Shown here in pieces: positions 36,203 to 49,135 of a stretch of DNA of 64,000 bases (position 1 is its first letter; every line of letters starts with the position of its first letter). Source of the DNA: Linnemannia schmuckeri. Lineage: Eukaryota; Mortierellomycota; Mortierellomycetes; Mortierellales; Mortierellaceae. The position numbers and the translations under genes are program-made. The stretch covers positions 3,162,001-3,226,000 of the forward strand of contig JANATG010000001.1 of NCBI GenBank assembly GCA_029449235.1. Direction: 5' to 3'. The notes under the pieces are model-generated. The model did no database searches, was not told the DNA's origin, and saw only the letters and a program-made list of their open reading frames with translations.

Positions 36203-36927
36203 TTAATAGTCCTCGCCGTCCGATTCATCCTGTTCCGCAACAGTCTTCCGGACCTCGTGTCCCATTGCCTTTGCACGAAGGGCCTTGATCTATTAAGAAA
36301 AAAAAGAGTTCGTATCAGCGGTCATCATGCACACTCTCGCTGAAAAAAGTGGTACATATTTTCAACCCAAAATGAAAGCTGATAAGGCAGCATTATGAAT
36401 GTAGTTTACCTTTTTACGCAGCTCGAGCTCCTTCTTTGACACTCTATTTGTGATCTTATAATAGTTGACGTTTCTCTCCATGATTTCCTGCTCCTCCTCC
36501 TGTGCCGACTTCAGTTTCTCTGTTAGCATTTAGTCACCAGCAAAAGAGCAAAGGTCAGTTTCGTCGTTCAAGTTTTCTTGCTTCGTACACTCATAGTCTC
36601 CTCACGCGATATCATTAAATAAAGCATCCCGTTTTTTATCTTAACAAAAAATGTTGATTTCAATTGTTCAAACTCACCGAGAGGGTTGATCTTGGCTTCA
36701 GCCTCCTCCTGTTGTCTCCGGACAGAATGTCCATACCGAATCTCATGCTTGATTTTCTTCAATCCGGTCTTGGTCACTGGGATACTGTTCTTGCTCTGTT
36801 TCTTTGTGGTCTTGCTGCTCTTCTTGGATACTGCTCCTGTTGAGGTTGAGCTTTTGGAGACTTTGCTGTTGCTGTTGTTGCTGTTCATAAGGGCATCCAA
36901 TGCCTGTGCTGCGAGCTTCTTCGACAT
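36203..36927 (-). CDS. Small lysine-rich helical protein, unknown function
   Basis: Three exons (36927-36678, 36519-36410, 36289-36203) join in frame to 148 residues. The N-terminus MSKKLAAQALDALM is followed by a Ser/Asn/Lys-rich low-complexity stretch. A charged helical region then runs from KKIKHEIRYGHSVRRQQEEAEA through EKLKSAQEEEQEIMERNVNYY, and a second helix EVRKT leads to an acidic tail DESDGEDY. The basic composition and acidic C-terminus resemble nucleolar or ribosome-assembly factors, but I do not recognise a family. All splice sites are canonical and codons keep frame across both introns, so I consider the gene real. Confidence 0.7.
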
Positions 36928-37591
36928 ATTTGTTGTATTTAAGTGTATGTGGTTGTGAATGTAATATGGTATATATGTCCTCCTGTTGAATGTTCCCTTG
37001 GTTCCTGTTCCTGTGTTGTCTGTTGGCTTCTTTGTTGATGTGAACAATGAATGGCTGACTGACAGAGTCCCATGCATTTGCTCTCTTTTTCTACAAACCA
37101 ATGTTGTTCAATGTGGCTTAGTCTTTTTTTTCTTTTTTTTGGTGACTGCTTGTTACCTTGCTTCGCCTGTTTCCCAGAGCAAAAGGCTTCCTATTGTTTC
37201 CACTAGGAAAGTTGGATTCCTCCATGCAACTCCTCTTCCCTCTTGACTCATAAAACAGACAGTTTGTCTGACATCACCTTGGGCAGGTCCCCCTATTTAA
37301 TGAGATTTAACAAGAGGCCTAATACATCCTTCTTCTTTTCCTATTGTTGTCAATCGCACCAAAATATTTCAGCAAAGAGCAACTAACGAATGCTTTCTGA
37401 GTGTTTTTTTTAAAAATGTATTTTTGGCGACTTTTGACGCGATGGATATGTTATTTCTGCTTCATATTTTCAGATATTTAGGCTAAATCACAGTTGCTGC
37501 AGGCGCCATAAAACGCCTTACGCAAGGTATTCTTCAAACACAGCCTTCATTTCCTTCTCCTTGAAGGGTGTTGCATACAAGGTCCAAGAGG
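36928..37591. other. Intergenic region
   Basis: About 660 bp between two minus-strand genes, with T-rich stretches. No gene was seen. Confidence 0.6.
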
Positions 37592-39670
37592 TTAGATTTC
37601 GTCGCAAGGGTCGGCTTTAATGGTCACGGACACTGCCGAGGGCGCCATCGAAAAAATGCTGTTGGGAATAGCCGGGAGTCCAAATATGTTCTCGGGTGCA
37701 GGCGGCTGCTCAGGCTTGTAGACAATCCCGGTAGCCACATTGACATCGATCCCACGGGTCGACATGGGGTTGAAGGGCGCAGGTCGAGCCGCTTGTCTAG
37801 GGTCTGCTCCAGAGACCGAGCCAGCGTCAACTCCTTGAACACCTGCCCGCTGTATCGATCCTCCCTTGACCAATCCTGCGTCATGATCTCCATGAGACAC
37901 ACCAGCTGCAGCGGCGGCAGCGGCATTCGCCGCATTCGCCGCATTGGCGGCCTGGGCAGTCATGATGGCGTTTGCCGCAGCCATCATCATAGGACTTGAG
38001 TTGACAGCCTGAAGAGCAGCCGCTATGGTCATGGCCGCTTGGCTTGGGTAAGGTCCAAATATATGGGGGTTGATCAATCCGGACTGGTGAGCTCGTAGGG
38101 CGGCAGTCAGATTGGGATGGGAATGTTCGATGTGATACTTGAGTCCGTTCAGGTTCTTGTACCGCTTGCCGCATTCGAGAAAAGTACACACATAGGGCTT
38201 GGTCTCTGGAGAATCCGTCTCACCCATCCCGCCGGTCGAACAGTGTCCATGTAGATTGTGATACTTGAGTCCGTTGGGATTCTTGTAAGCCTTATCACAT
38301 CCAAGAACAGAGCATCGGTACGGCTTATCGCTCGTATTGGTGTTGCCGGTCCGTGTCAGATCCTCCATAAGGCTAAACACCTCGTCGCGTTGCCGCATCA
38401 AGTCCACTGCAGCAGTAACATAGGGTGAATTGGTCGAATTTATGGCCAATGGTCGAGTTGTAGTCAAAGGACCAATGGGTCCCATACGTCCATTCGCAGC
38501 TGGATAGACTGAAGGGTTGAGCGACGCTGGATCGGGGTGCGCTGTCACCGATGCACTGGTCGTCGTATTACCAGCATGAAATGGGAAAGGTCCGGGCCCA
38601 CTGTGGTTCTTCTCTAATGCCTGAGCCGAATGCATGTCCGAGTAGATGGAAGAAGCGACAAATCGTTGGTTTGACTCGACGGCTTGCCGCTTTGACATGG
38701 GACCTAAAAAGTCCGTCGCAAAAGACGGACCATTGAGCCTTGATCGAAGGATAGCATTCGAAAATGCTGACGAGTGGTCTCCATGGCCATCCCTCTCATC
38801 CTCTGCATAAATATCCGCCAGTGAGACAACGGCTTTTCGTTTGGAGGGTCCATTCAGACTAGAGTTGAAGGCTTCGAGGACATGTGCAGTTGAGTTACGG
38901 GATGCGGCTTCGACATCACTTGCTGAGCTGTTGCTGCTGGGGTGACGGTAAAGTGGATGGGTTGAATGGATAAGGGGGTGCTGCATCAAGGTAGGATTGG
39001 ACCGTGGAGCAAGTAAATGTGCGGGATAGTGATGAGGCAAGGACTGATGGAGGTGGTTGACTGCGGCGCCAAAATCTGCGACGACAGAGCTGTTGAGTTC
39101 AGATCCTGAGGGAGAGGCTGATGATGGACTTGAGGGTGCCGAATCGGAATCGCTCCAACCGTCCTCATCAAAGAATTCAGAGTCGTTCTCGAAAAAGTCT
39201 TCGTCGTCTTCCTCGAAACGAACATGGCATTCTTCATAGTGTTGAAGGAGGTCATGGAGGTCTAATAGTCGGAGACCGCAGCAGTAGAAGTCGCGACAGA
39301 AGGCAGTCTCGAACTCGCGCGCATGGACGTGGACGTTGTCTGCGGCGAAAGAAGGAGACTGCGACCGTTCAAAGTCAGAATCAAACCTAAAGGTGGATGA
39401 GGAGGTATCCAGGGGATGCCAGGAGGGGACAGGAGGGAAGTATGAGGCAGAGACAGACGCAGAGGATGAGGATGAGTGAGAAGGACTATCCAAGAAGGCT
39501 GTTGCTGCGGGGGAAGGTGATCTTGTAGCGGGTGGGGTGAGGGTAGAGGGTTGAGGGACAGTCTTTTGTTCCCAGCGAGGAGAGGGGTCGATTTGAGTGC
39601 TGTTTGCTATGGGCAAAGCGCTCGGTTTCATTTGATTTGGCGCAGTCATGTTGATGGTAGGGGTAGGCAT
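37592..39670 (-). CDS. Sfp1-like C2H2 zinc-finger transcription factor
   Basis: A single open frame encodes 692 residues from ATG 39670. The N-terminal FCRDFYCCGLRLLDLHDLLQHYEECH is an atypical C2H2 finger shared with fungal Sfp1-type regulators. Two closely related C2H2 fingers follow in the C-terminal half: YRCSVLGCDKAYKNPNGLKYH and YVCTFLECGKRYKNLNGLKYH. This arrangement is typical of Sfp1 and animal JAZF1. In yeast Sfp1 activates ribosomal-protein and ribosome-biogenesis genes under TORC1 control. Between the fingers lie acidic (EEDDEDFFENDSEFFDEDG) and Ser/Asn-rich regions. After the fingers comes an Ala/Asn-rich run (ANAANAANAAAAAAA). An in-frame ATG eleven codons earlier than nothing else competes; a second Met lies at residue 8. 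The gene has no intron, unusual here. Confidence 0.88.
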   Translation of the reverse strand: MPTPTINMTAPNQMKPSALPIANSTQIDPSPRWEQKTVPQPSTLTPPATRSPSPAATAFLDSPSHSSSSSASVSASYFPPVPSWHPLDTSSSTFRFDSDFERSQSPSFAADNVHVHAREFETAFCRDFYCCGLRLLDLHDLLQHYEECHVRFEEDDEDFFENDSEFFDEDGWSDSDSAPSSPSSASPSGSELNSSVVADFGAAVNHLHQSLPHHYPAHLLAPRSNPTLMQHPLIHSTHPLYRHPSSNSSASDVEAASRNSTAHVLEAFNSSLNGPSKRKAVVSLADIYAEDERDGHGDHSSAFSNAILRSRLNGPSFATDFLGPMSKRQAVESNQRFVASSIYSDMHSAQALEKNHSGPGPFPFHAGNTTTSASVTAHPDPASLNPSVYPAANGRMGPIGPLTTTRPLAINSTNSPYVTAAVDLMRQRDEVFSLMEDLTRTGNTNTSDKPYRCSVLGCDKAYKNPNGLKYHNLHGHCSTGGMGETDSPETKPYVCTFLECGKRYKNLNGLKYHIEHSHPNLTAALRAHQSGLINPHIFGPYPSQAAMTIAAALQAVNSSPMMMAAANAIMTAQAANAANAANAAAAAAAGVSHGDHDAGLVKGGSIQRAGVQGVDAGSVSGADPRQAARPAPFNPMSTRGIDVNVATGIVYKPEQPPAPENIFGLPAIPNSIFSMAPSAVSVTIKADPCDEI

Positions 39671-40887
39671 GAAGACAGACAAAAGAGGACAAGAGAGAGA
39701 ATAATAATATGGCTGAAGAGTGGGAAGATGGGGTAGAGTGGGGAGACGGAGGAGGGAAGGTGGGAAGGAAGGAAGGAAGAGAGAAAGAAGAGAAGATAAA
39801 AGGAGCGTGTTCCAGTTGGGAGTAAAGTGAAGTATATATAATAAAAAAATGAGAGATGAAAAGATGAGAGGAGAAAGGAACGAGAAGGGACTGACGAACT
39901 GATTAAAAGAAAAGTGAGCACGGTCGCCCCCATTTTCGATGCATGTGTGTGCTTTCCTTCCTTCGACTCCTTTCTTGCCGGGACAATCACAGAATCGCCT
40001 CTTTCTCTGCTGTTCTATGTACCAGTCCTTGGCTCGGCTTTGCTTGTTGCTTGTTGCTTGCTGCTTGTTATACTGGTACAGTAGGTGTTTACGTGTATGT
40101 TTGAATGACCCTCCCCCCTTTCCCTCTCTCTCCCCTTTCAGGCCCTTCGTCCATCAATCCTCCTTCTCCAATCCCCCACCCCTGTTCGATTGATTGATTC
40201 TCTTTTCCTTTCTTTTTTGTTCCCTGTCCCTTATTTCCGATCCTACATATCCAAGGAAGCACAAAATACTAAATACATGCACATAATTTCTTTTTTTTCG
40301 CCTGTGGACGGACACTCACACATACGCATACACATCAATGCAAGGGTCCCCTCATTTTTTTCTTTTCCTTTTATTTTTCTTCTCTTCATCCCATTTGGAA
40401 ATTGATGTCAGCCTGCTTGCCCACATGTTGTTTCCTTCATGGTGTTTGAGAACGGACAGATATCACGACCCCATCAAGGATCAATTGAAAAAAAAAGAAG
40501 GGGACGAAAGACACGACAAGAGGAAGAAAGAGAGGAAGAGGGGAGAAGGAGTCTCTTGCACTTGTTGTTTGTTGTTTGTTCATGATCATGTTGGATGATG
40601 AGGATGAAATAGAATCCTCCGTGCGTTCACCATCTTCCTTTTTTTCTTTTCTTTTTCTTTTTCTTTTTTGTGCTCTGTACTCAATTGTGTTTGGTCTATC
40701 AGTGCCACCAACGCCTCCGCTAACACAAACAAACAGACCTGCAGCAAGATCCAGAAAAACACTTCATCAAATAAAGAGTAAAAGAGTGAGTGTGAAAGAA
40801 ATAATTATTCCATACGATGGGACAACATGGATTTGATGACGATGATGAACGTGATGAAAAGTGAACGGCGATCAGTAATGATTGACG

Positions 40888-40903
40888 GACAGACAGACAG
40901 ACA
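40888..40903. repeat. (GACA)n microsatellite
   Basis: Four to five copies of GACA with one interruption. Confidence 0.8.
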
Positions 40904-41906
40904 GATAACCAGGGACTAGGGTAAGCAACCCAAACAAAGAGTCGCTGCCTGCTGTTGATCAAGGGCAGCCAATCACTGGGACTAGGGGGGAGGGGAAGGA
41001 CTAGCGGAAGAACTCTGGACGAGGCAATTTGAGACATGGCCACCAAACAACGGACTTTTGTATACTTATGCAAACACTAAATGTCTTCGGAGGTTATGCA
41101 GAACAGTACCCTTCCACCCATCAGGTGAACACACAACTCACTCACTCACTCCACTCGGACATCAACGGCACAACAATGGGAAGCAGGATACGAACGTTGG
41201 GTATATCCAATTTCCATCGTATGAAAAGGGTGTGGATGTGATCGCATGCATTAACAAGACGACACCCCAGTTTGACAATGCAATCCCATTCGTCTCTTTA
41301 ACATGGTAGGACAAACCATACGCTCCTTCTCTATCTCTCTTTTCTCACATTGACTGAACAAGAGAGTGTAGGGTAGCGAACACATGGAGAACAAATTCAT
41401 CGATTTTCTCTTAACCCTTTGTTCTTTTTTTATGGTTTGATTACACGAGATGAGAGTAAGGGTAGGGAGTGAAAGTGAACGGGTGTTGGAGAGATCCAAC
41501 AGCATCCCTTATTTCCTTTTCCTTGTGACAGCCCTATCGAGCCAGACAGGACAAGGGGGCAGCATAGGGGGAAAGAAGAAAGGAGCTGCGGTAACGGATA
41601 ACAAACTAAATCTCTTTCTCTTTCTCTCTCCATTGTTACCCCAATGAAGGTTCCTTTCCCGAGTCTACTCATCTTTCCATCAATCCATCCAACCCCTCAC
41701 CCCTGCTTGCTCGTGAAAGGATGAGAACCAACAAGCTTTGAGAGCCGAAATGTCGTAAGAAATGGCAGAATCGGGCGTGGAAAGCAAAAACAAACGATGC
41801 TCGGGCCACGTTCAAACATGGATATGGCTGATACTGATCCTTCGAAGTCTGATCCAAGAACAAACAACCACTCGCTTCTGAAAAAAGGGGCGGGGAGGGA
41901 GAATAA

Positions 41907-41963
41907 GAAGGAAGGGAGAAGGAAGGGAGAAGGAAGGGAGAAGGAAGGGAGAAGGAAGGAAGG
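41907..41963. repeat. 11-bp minisatellite
   Basis: The unit GAAGGAAGGGA is repeated four times exactly, followed by a partial fifth copy. Confidence 0.9.
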
Positions 41964-44547
41964 GGGACGGACCTTCGTTGACAGACGACCATTTAGACTT
42001 TCAAGCGAAAATCAAGTTCCAAGGAACTATGAAATAGGGGATCGAAAAGGTAGAGAAGAGAGGACTTACTCAAAGGCGGCCAAGTAAGGATGCTGCTGTT
42101 GGAGAAGAGGCGTAGGGTGCGAGACGAGCGAGGAGCCTGTCCGGTTGTGTCGTACAGGCATAGGCATGACTGTGAGTTGCTGGATCTCGATGGGTGCTGG
42201 CATCGCGTCTTTTGTTATTGTCGTCGTTGTTGTTATTGTTCTTGTTCAGTGCAGAGAAGAAGAGAGTGGGGGGCTATGTACAAGAGTGTCGGAGAGGCAG
42301 AAATACGCAGTATGCGAATGGGGAATAGAGGAATGGGGAAATGAGCTTATTGTCGTCGTTGGTGTTGAATGAGTATTTGGTGAGGTTTGAATGAGAACTG
42401 GGTGAGAGTTAAGACGAAGGAATGAGTGGAGAGAAAATAAAGAATAAAGAGTGGACTGCTAACAGACAGAATGAGGTTAAAGCAAGTCGTTGAGGGTGAA
42501 CGAGATATATACGAGAATGAGGGAGAGAAAGAAGAGAGTAAGCGGACAAAAAGGGAGGAGCAAGATCTGCGATGAAAGAGGTGAAGGAGGGTCCCCTCAT
42601 TCAGTGCTGTGTTCACTATGATACCTGGCACACGCTCACTACCCTCACGCTACCCACTCGCAAGATCCACGCTACTTCATCCGCTAGTTCACTTTCTGTT
42701 GCAAGAGTGGAGTAAACGGGGGTCACTGACTACAAGAAAAAATTACAGTACTTCTCTCTTCTGTCTTCCGTGCAGTCGGTCGGGTGGACATTTTCACATT
42801 TTTTACTCGCTCTTTCTTTCTTTCTCTCTCTCTTCTTGTCATCCATCATCATCTACTTCCAAGGCCTGGTTGGTTTCAAAATCATATCTCTACCGCACTC
42901 CAAATCATTTCCTTCGCTCCACATACACATCAATACACGTCAACTCACGTTCATTCACATACACATAGTTAACGTTCAATGACACCCGCTCGGAACTATT
43001 CCTTGAATACTATCATGGTAATGGGTTCTCATTCTTGATCAAGATCTATTTTTGAGTGAATAGAAAACGAGAGGATTGGTCATCTCACTCTCAAAGGACA
43101 CCTGGAGCTCAAAAAAGGGAAAAGCAAAAACGCGGTTTCATCCCACGCGTCAACATTCAGGAAAAGGTTGTCTCGCTCAACGAAACGATCCTCTGTCCCC
43201 ACCTATACTCTTCCCAGACCCTCCCTCCAGCCAGAAACATCATTGGTCATCCGCCGCTAATGCGCTAATGAGCGAAACCATTTGTAAAAACGATGATGCC
43301 ACCATAGTAGTGAGACAAGTTTTTAGCGTCGATGCTACCTCTTCCTTTTCTTCCTCCCCCTTCTTCCTCCGCACCCTTGTTTGCTTCCCCTTCTCTCTTC
43401 CCCCTCACCAAATCAACTCCCCTTGATCCCCACACTGTCTTCTTTCCTCTCATATGTCCATTTCTCATCGTGTCTTTCGGTATGTTCATACTATATAAAT
43501 AAACCTCTTTCGCTCATCCCACATCCATCCCCTTCTTTCCATTGTCGTCCCCGTGGACATGCTGTGCACCCCGATCATTTAAAATTTCCCTTTCTACCAT
43601 TTTTTTTCCCACTTGTCCATGCAACAACAACTGTCATCGATCTTCTTTTTTCATATGTCTTTATCAACATGCACATGCTCTCTCCACCTCTCTTCGGACA
43701 TTGGATTTTTTTTTCTTGGCTTGATCACAAATCAGGGCTTCCTTTTAGAATTCAGGGGCTTGCAAAAAGGAAAAATACACAAATAGGTTGGCATTGACAA
43801 GGGATGCATTTTTTTTATTTGGTTTTCCATCGCTCCTTTGGTAGTATGATTTGTTTGTTGTTTGGCTGGTTCCAGGAAATGAACAAAGTTTAAGCGCGTG
43901 GGAGTGCGTGCGCTCGTTCCAACCACATCAACAAGTGATATGAGTAATGAAGTCAGGAAAGGATGTAGATTTGGAGTGTGTGGAAACGAGGAGAGCGTGA
44001 CAATTCTCATTAGTAGATAATCGATCGTCAACCCCAACTTGCTCGCGCCATCGTTTCCGATCACCGCGTCGCGTCGCATTGAGAGTCAGGACCATCCTCC
44101 TCTTTCCGATTGGGGCATCATTAGCCATCATTCTTTTTCTACTATACTCAAAGAAATCGCAATCTTAACCGACTGTCTCTCCCCACAAGCTACCCAACAC
44201 TTGGAGAGGCGAACCTTTTAAAGCACTGACGGATAACATACTAGACTCAACCGAGTGCTGAGTACAAGGCCATGAAAATATAAAGCTTCAATATGGGCAC
44301 GTACTCTCTTTGCCCTCTTCTTTTTCTTCCTCTGCTTCTTCATTCCCATTCTTGCAGATGCCTCTCTAACAATGGATAGACGTGACACAGTTGAACAACT
44401 CACTATGGAATACTTAATTTTTTCCTTCCTTTTCTTCTCTCTAGGTTAGTTTATTTACTATTAAAATTTTTTAGGGTTCATTAGTTTAAATGACAACCGG
44501 GTGCACAACTACTTCATCAAAATAAAATGAAGTTAGCAAAGGCGCGC

Positions 44548-47386
44548 TTACAACTTGGCCTGCCCACTGACAACCCGTTTGTGCTCAACAGCCTTAAATG
44601 GCTTATACGAATGCCCATCCAGCCATAACATCTCATCCTTAATCACACTAGGATCCATCCCTTCATTCACAAGCTCGACCTTCCTCTGCTTGAATGTGCC
44701 CGTGATCTCAATCTCGGGCGTCTTGCGGATAAAGATCGGTACAGAGTAACGGGGCAAGTTCTTGAGCGCATACTGTGCAAACTGGTCCCAGTTCATCGAG
44801 GGCTTTGCAACAATGGCCGCCATACCCGCACGACCGTCGTGGCCAGGGATCTGAACACCATAGATGTTGACCTCGATGCAGTCTGGGTACTGGGAGAGGA
44901 CCTCAGACACCTCGGCTGTCGAGACGTTCTCAGACTTCCACCGGAACGTGTCTCCGACGCGGTCGCCGAAATAAAAGTATCCGTCCTTGTCGCGTCGCAG
45001 GATGTCGCCTGTCCGGAAATACTTGTCGCCTATATTTTTTTCAGGAAGAAGTGGAATTTGCAAGTGGAGAAACAAGCATTAGCTACAGCACTTTCAAGAA
45101 TTGGTGACCTCACTTGTCGCTCGACTGGGCCAAAAATAACTGAAAAATAACTTACCGGTTTTGAACACATCAGTAATGACTTTCTTGTTGGTGGCACTGC
45201 TGTTCTGGTGATATCCCTTAAAGTCGCGGGTGGGTTCAGCTGAATCGATCAGAGTCAACAACTCGCCCGGTTCACCGGCCTTACACTATGATAAATTAAT
45301 TTCGTAATTAAAATGTCTATCATTAGCGACACATCATTGCAACAGTCGACGTATACAAAAATAGCACTAGCCACTGTAAATGTACCTCGATGCAATATCC
45401 GTTTTTGCCACGGATCAGCTCCTCAGTCTGGACATCAAACTTCGCAATCTTAAGTCCCTTATCCAACAAGCTAGCCAGAGCGCCACGGTGTCCAATGGCT
45501 CCTGAGCCAGCGACTCCCGTGTTATAGTTGGAAAGGGCACCAGTACCTTCCGTTGACGCATACCACTCTCCAATCAAAGGAATCCCAAAACGGTCTCTAA
45601 AGCGGTTCCAAACATCGGGACGCATACCGTTTCCGTGGGCCAGGCGAATGGAATGGGCCTTGTCCAGAGGGTGTTCGGGAGCATTGAGCAGGTAGCGACA
45701 GATCTCGCCGATGTACTGGATAACCGTGACATTGTTCCTGCGACAGTCCTCCCAAAAGTGTGTGGCAGAGAACTTTCTGGCCAGAATCACCGTTGCGCCC
45801 CAACTCCATGCGACACACATCCCCAGAACCGCACCAGCACTGTGGTACAATGGCAACGACACGTAGATTCGATCCTTCTCTGAGAACTTGTAGAAGCGAC
45901 CCCAGAACATCGGTCCCACTAAGAAAATAGAACATAGATTGACAAAAAGTCTAGTTCAGTGACATGCTCTGTTGCATTTTGATAATCATTCGTTGTTTTG
46001 CATGGTATACTTACCACTGGCGCGAGAATGAGAGAAGCGTCCGGCCTTAGGCAAGCCGGTAGTTCCAGAGGTATAGATCAACATGGCAATCTCGTTGACA
46101 GTCGTTCCACGACGCAAGTGTTCAGGAGTATCTACATCCGACTCACCAGAGACATCAAGAGGTGTCGCAAAGTCGAACTGCTCCGGCCCACCATAGGAGT
46201 AGATAGAGTATCCCATCTGTTGAATCTCCTCCAACGAATTGGCGACCTGCGAGGCCAGCTCCGTGTCCATAATCAGCATTGTGGCGGAGGCGGTCTTGAG
46301 GGAGTGTGTCAATGGTTTGCCGGCGAGATTGGTGTTGATAAAGGCTCCAGTGGCGCCAATTTTGTTGATTCCCAGCCAGCAGAAGATAAACTCGGGCTTG
46401 TTCTGCATGAACAGCGAGACAATGTCGCCGCGCTTGACGCCCTTTGCCAACAACCAGTTGCCGATCTTGTTGGACGCTATTTTCCATCCATGTTGTAATG
46501 AGGCGTTAGGCGTGAGAAATAATGGATACAAAAAAAAGTGAGCTGAGCCACGCTTTGCTTTCGCTCTTCGTTTCCCTTTGCCCGCTCGCACCCATTCATA
46601 ATCATCGTTCCGATCGATCATTCGATCGGACCCTAATTCATCACATGACGCATTTTTTGTACTGCTGGGGCGGAAACCTTGCTCTCGCATACAAGGTACA
46701 TCCTTGTGTCCGGTGTGGAGAAAATCACTTCATACACACACATTCACCCATACCAGTCCCCGCTCAGGGTACACATACACTCTCTCTCTCACACACTCAG
46801 TTTTGAATGCAGTCCTGCATTCATTTCAGTCTTGTTACCCTGTCTCATACAGCACTGCATGTCTATCTCAATACTAGTTAAACAGTAACCACAAGAAGGA
46901 AAAGAGGAAAGACACTTACCGAGGTGGATGTCGCGGTATGTGTACGACCTGCCTTCAAAGACCAAGGCTTCGCGATCGGGGTACTTGCGGTAACTGCCAT
47001 CGAAGCGATGGGTAAGATTGATGGTATCGCTCTTCTCAAAGCCGCTATAGGCGATCTTGGAGCCAATGAGACTGGAGATCAAGTGAGCGTCTTGAGGTAA
47101 GCTGAGCTTGGAGCTTGCGTACATGGCCACTGGAACCGCAGCAGCGACAAGAGGAAGTGCTGATCAAAGGTAAATAAAAGGAATAGGATGTGTGGTATTG
47201 TCAGTTGGTTGTCATTTTTTTGTGAATGAGAGTCTCATTCCAATGGAAAAAGGACGAATGAGGGCTTTTGCTGATGGAAGGCGTGCCATCGAATGCGGAA
47301 TGTCGTTCGTTTTCTGAGGACCGCCAAAGAAAAGCTATCATCCTCAGGAATGAAACAAAGAAAGAGTCCAGGTACTTACCAACCAT
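44548..47386 (-). CDS. Very-long-chain acyl-CoA synthetase / fatty-acid transport protein (Fat1/FATP)
   Basis: Six exons (47386-47380, 47159-46920, 46476-46015, 45918-45386, 45285-45156, 45029-44548) give 617 residues. FATP proteins activate long and very-long-chain fatty acids to acyl-CoA and aid uptake. The N-terminus MVALPLVAAAVPVAMYA is hydrophobic and probably a membrane anchor. The AMP-binding motif is LIYTSGTTGLPKA. Family segments include VSLPLYHSAGAVLG, YIGEICRYLL, HGNGMRPDVWNRFRDRFGI and the VLACS signature YFRTGDILRRDKDGYFYFGDR with DTFRWKSENVSTAEV. The protein ends GQAKL, and AKL is a type-1 peroxisomal targeting signal. The first coding exon is only 7 nt (ATGGTTG); the frame and acceptor support it, but transcript data would be needed. 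Confidence 0.92.
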
Positions 47387-49093
47387 GGTATTACTGCGAA
47401 AAGGGTATGGGTGAAAGATAACGATCGAGTAGATATGAAAAGTGGAGAGTAGAATGGAAGAAGGAGCGAGGGGAAACTAGTGATAAATAGAAAAAAAGGA
47501 GGTCAGAGGCGCTAATTTTATAAGCTTTTATTCAGTTCAACAGACAAGACAGAAAAAACGTATTTCCGTCAGCCGGTGGGGAAGGAGAGAGGGAGGGTCT
47601 GTGGAGAAGACAACGCACGCTCAATTGAAGAACATGACTTACGCTTCGATCGCGTCCGTTAGTCACTCCATGGGTTCATTATTGCGGCCGAGGAGGGGGA
47701 AAAAGGGGACCTGTTCATTCCTGTTGTGCGCCCACACCGTAAGAAATTTACCCTATTTGCTCATCGGCTCGGTCTCTCATGACAAACTTCAGCTAGAGGT
47801 AGACCACCCCGAAAGGGTCTTTGCAAATGGGCGGGTGACATCAATAGATCCTAAATGTAGACGCCGTTCTCTTTTATTTGTTCATTGTAAAGTCAGGAGA
47901 AGCACAAAGGCATCCTATCAAGCTACTCCTGTCTCAGTTTGAAAAGACGCGATTCTCAGTCAGAGTTCTCAAGAGCCGAGTGACTTGTTGACACCTTTCA
48001 TCACCGGTACGAAATATCGTTCGTCCATCGGTAAAAGAGCTGGGCGTAAAGAGCGTGATCTATGCTTACCGTGGAAGATAGAAAGGTGAATTAACTCGCC
48101 GTCCATAGTTCACGCGAATCATAGACTTCTTCGGTCTTCATTGTGCAGTATCTCTTCTTGACAGCACAGTCCGATGAATCAAATAGATTGTTCGTGCTGT
48201 CCCATCAAGCCGCACGAACCATGCTTCTTCATCAACCAGGGGTCTTAGCAACTTGAAAAAAAAGAGACCGAGAATTGTAAGAAAAGTCCGACAATGAATC
48301 TAGGGCTCATCTTGCCTCATCTCTCAGACCGTAGGTATGCGTTTGTTGACGCTTGTAGAAACAAGAAGGCAAGCGCGGTAAGGAGGATCCAAGGTTATGG
48401 GTGAATATGGGAGTTATGGTTGAAGGGACATCCCAAACAGAGTGCAGTTCAGGGCCTCCCCTTGTAATGCTAAGCCACCTCAAAGTGTCAGAGCAATGGT
48501 GGAGTATGGGAGGCCTGCACCTATGGGCTATCATGTGCGCTGTTGCACATTCTCTCTATGCCTCTCTCTGTCCACTGAAGATGTGTAAGTAATAGAATAA
48601 TCCAGGAATGAAACACTGATAGAACTCTGTAGGTTTCGGATGTTCTTCGAGGTACTATCAGTGAGAGTGATCAACTTCCCTATTTCGACTTGTGCTGATT
48701 CTTATTCAGGCTGTCGGAAGCACAGCGCCTGGGCTTGATCAATAAGAGTGCACAGACTCCAGCGAGCATTTTTTACATCATTTGCTTCTGTTTTGCTGGA
48801 TAGGATTCATCTTCGTCTATGCATTTCTCACTCGTACACGCTACATCAGACCCATACCTACTACACACCTGCTTGGGCGCAATTGACATATGGTATTCAA
48901 GGGAGCAGCCGTATGCAGAGAGACGTCAGGCGCCTAGACACTTGTATAGAACAAATAAGGCTAGAAAAAGTGGCTGGTATCAACGAGACCTCAACAATCA
49001 TATGTCTAGAACTCCTATACAAGGTCTTTGGTGCCTCTCTCCCCCCCCCTCTATTGTCTTTCCATCCCTCGAGGCAACAGCACTGCATTGGGG

Positions 49094-49135
<42 letters not shown>

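Larger units (their letters stand above)
39671..44547. other. Large non-coding region upstream of the Sfp1-like gene
   Basis: This 4.9 kb lies between the Sfp1-like start and the end of the FATP gene. It carries a (GACA)n repeat, an 11-bp minisatellite, many CT-rich tracts and no frame with family similarity. An ATG-started frame at 42979 could splice to downstream sequence near 43062, but the product is not convincing. Confidence 0.55.

Noticed and set aside
42979..43268. Possible two-exon gene (ATG at 42979, donor near 43018, acceptor near 43060)
   Set aside because: The joined product has no recognisable domain and the downstream part is CT-rich low complexity.
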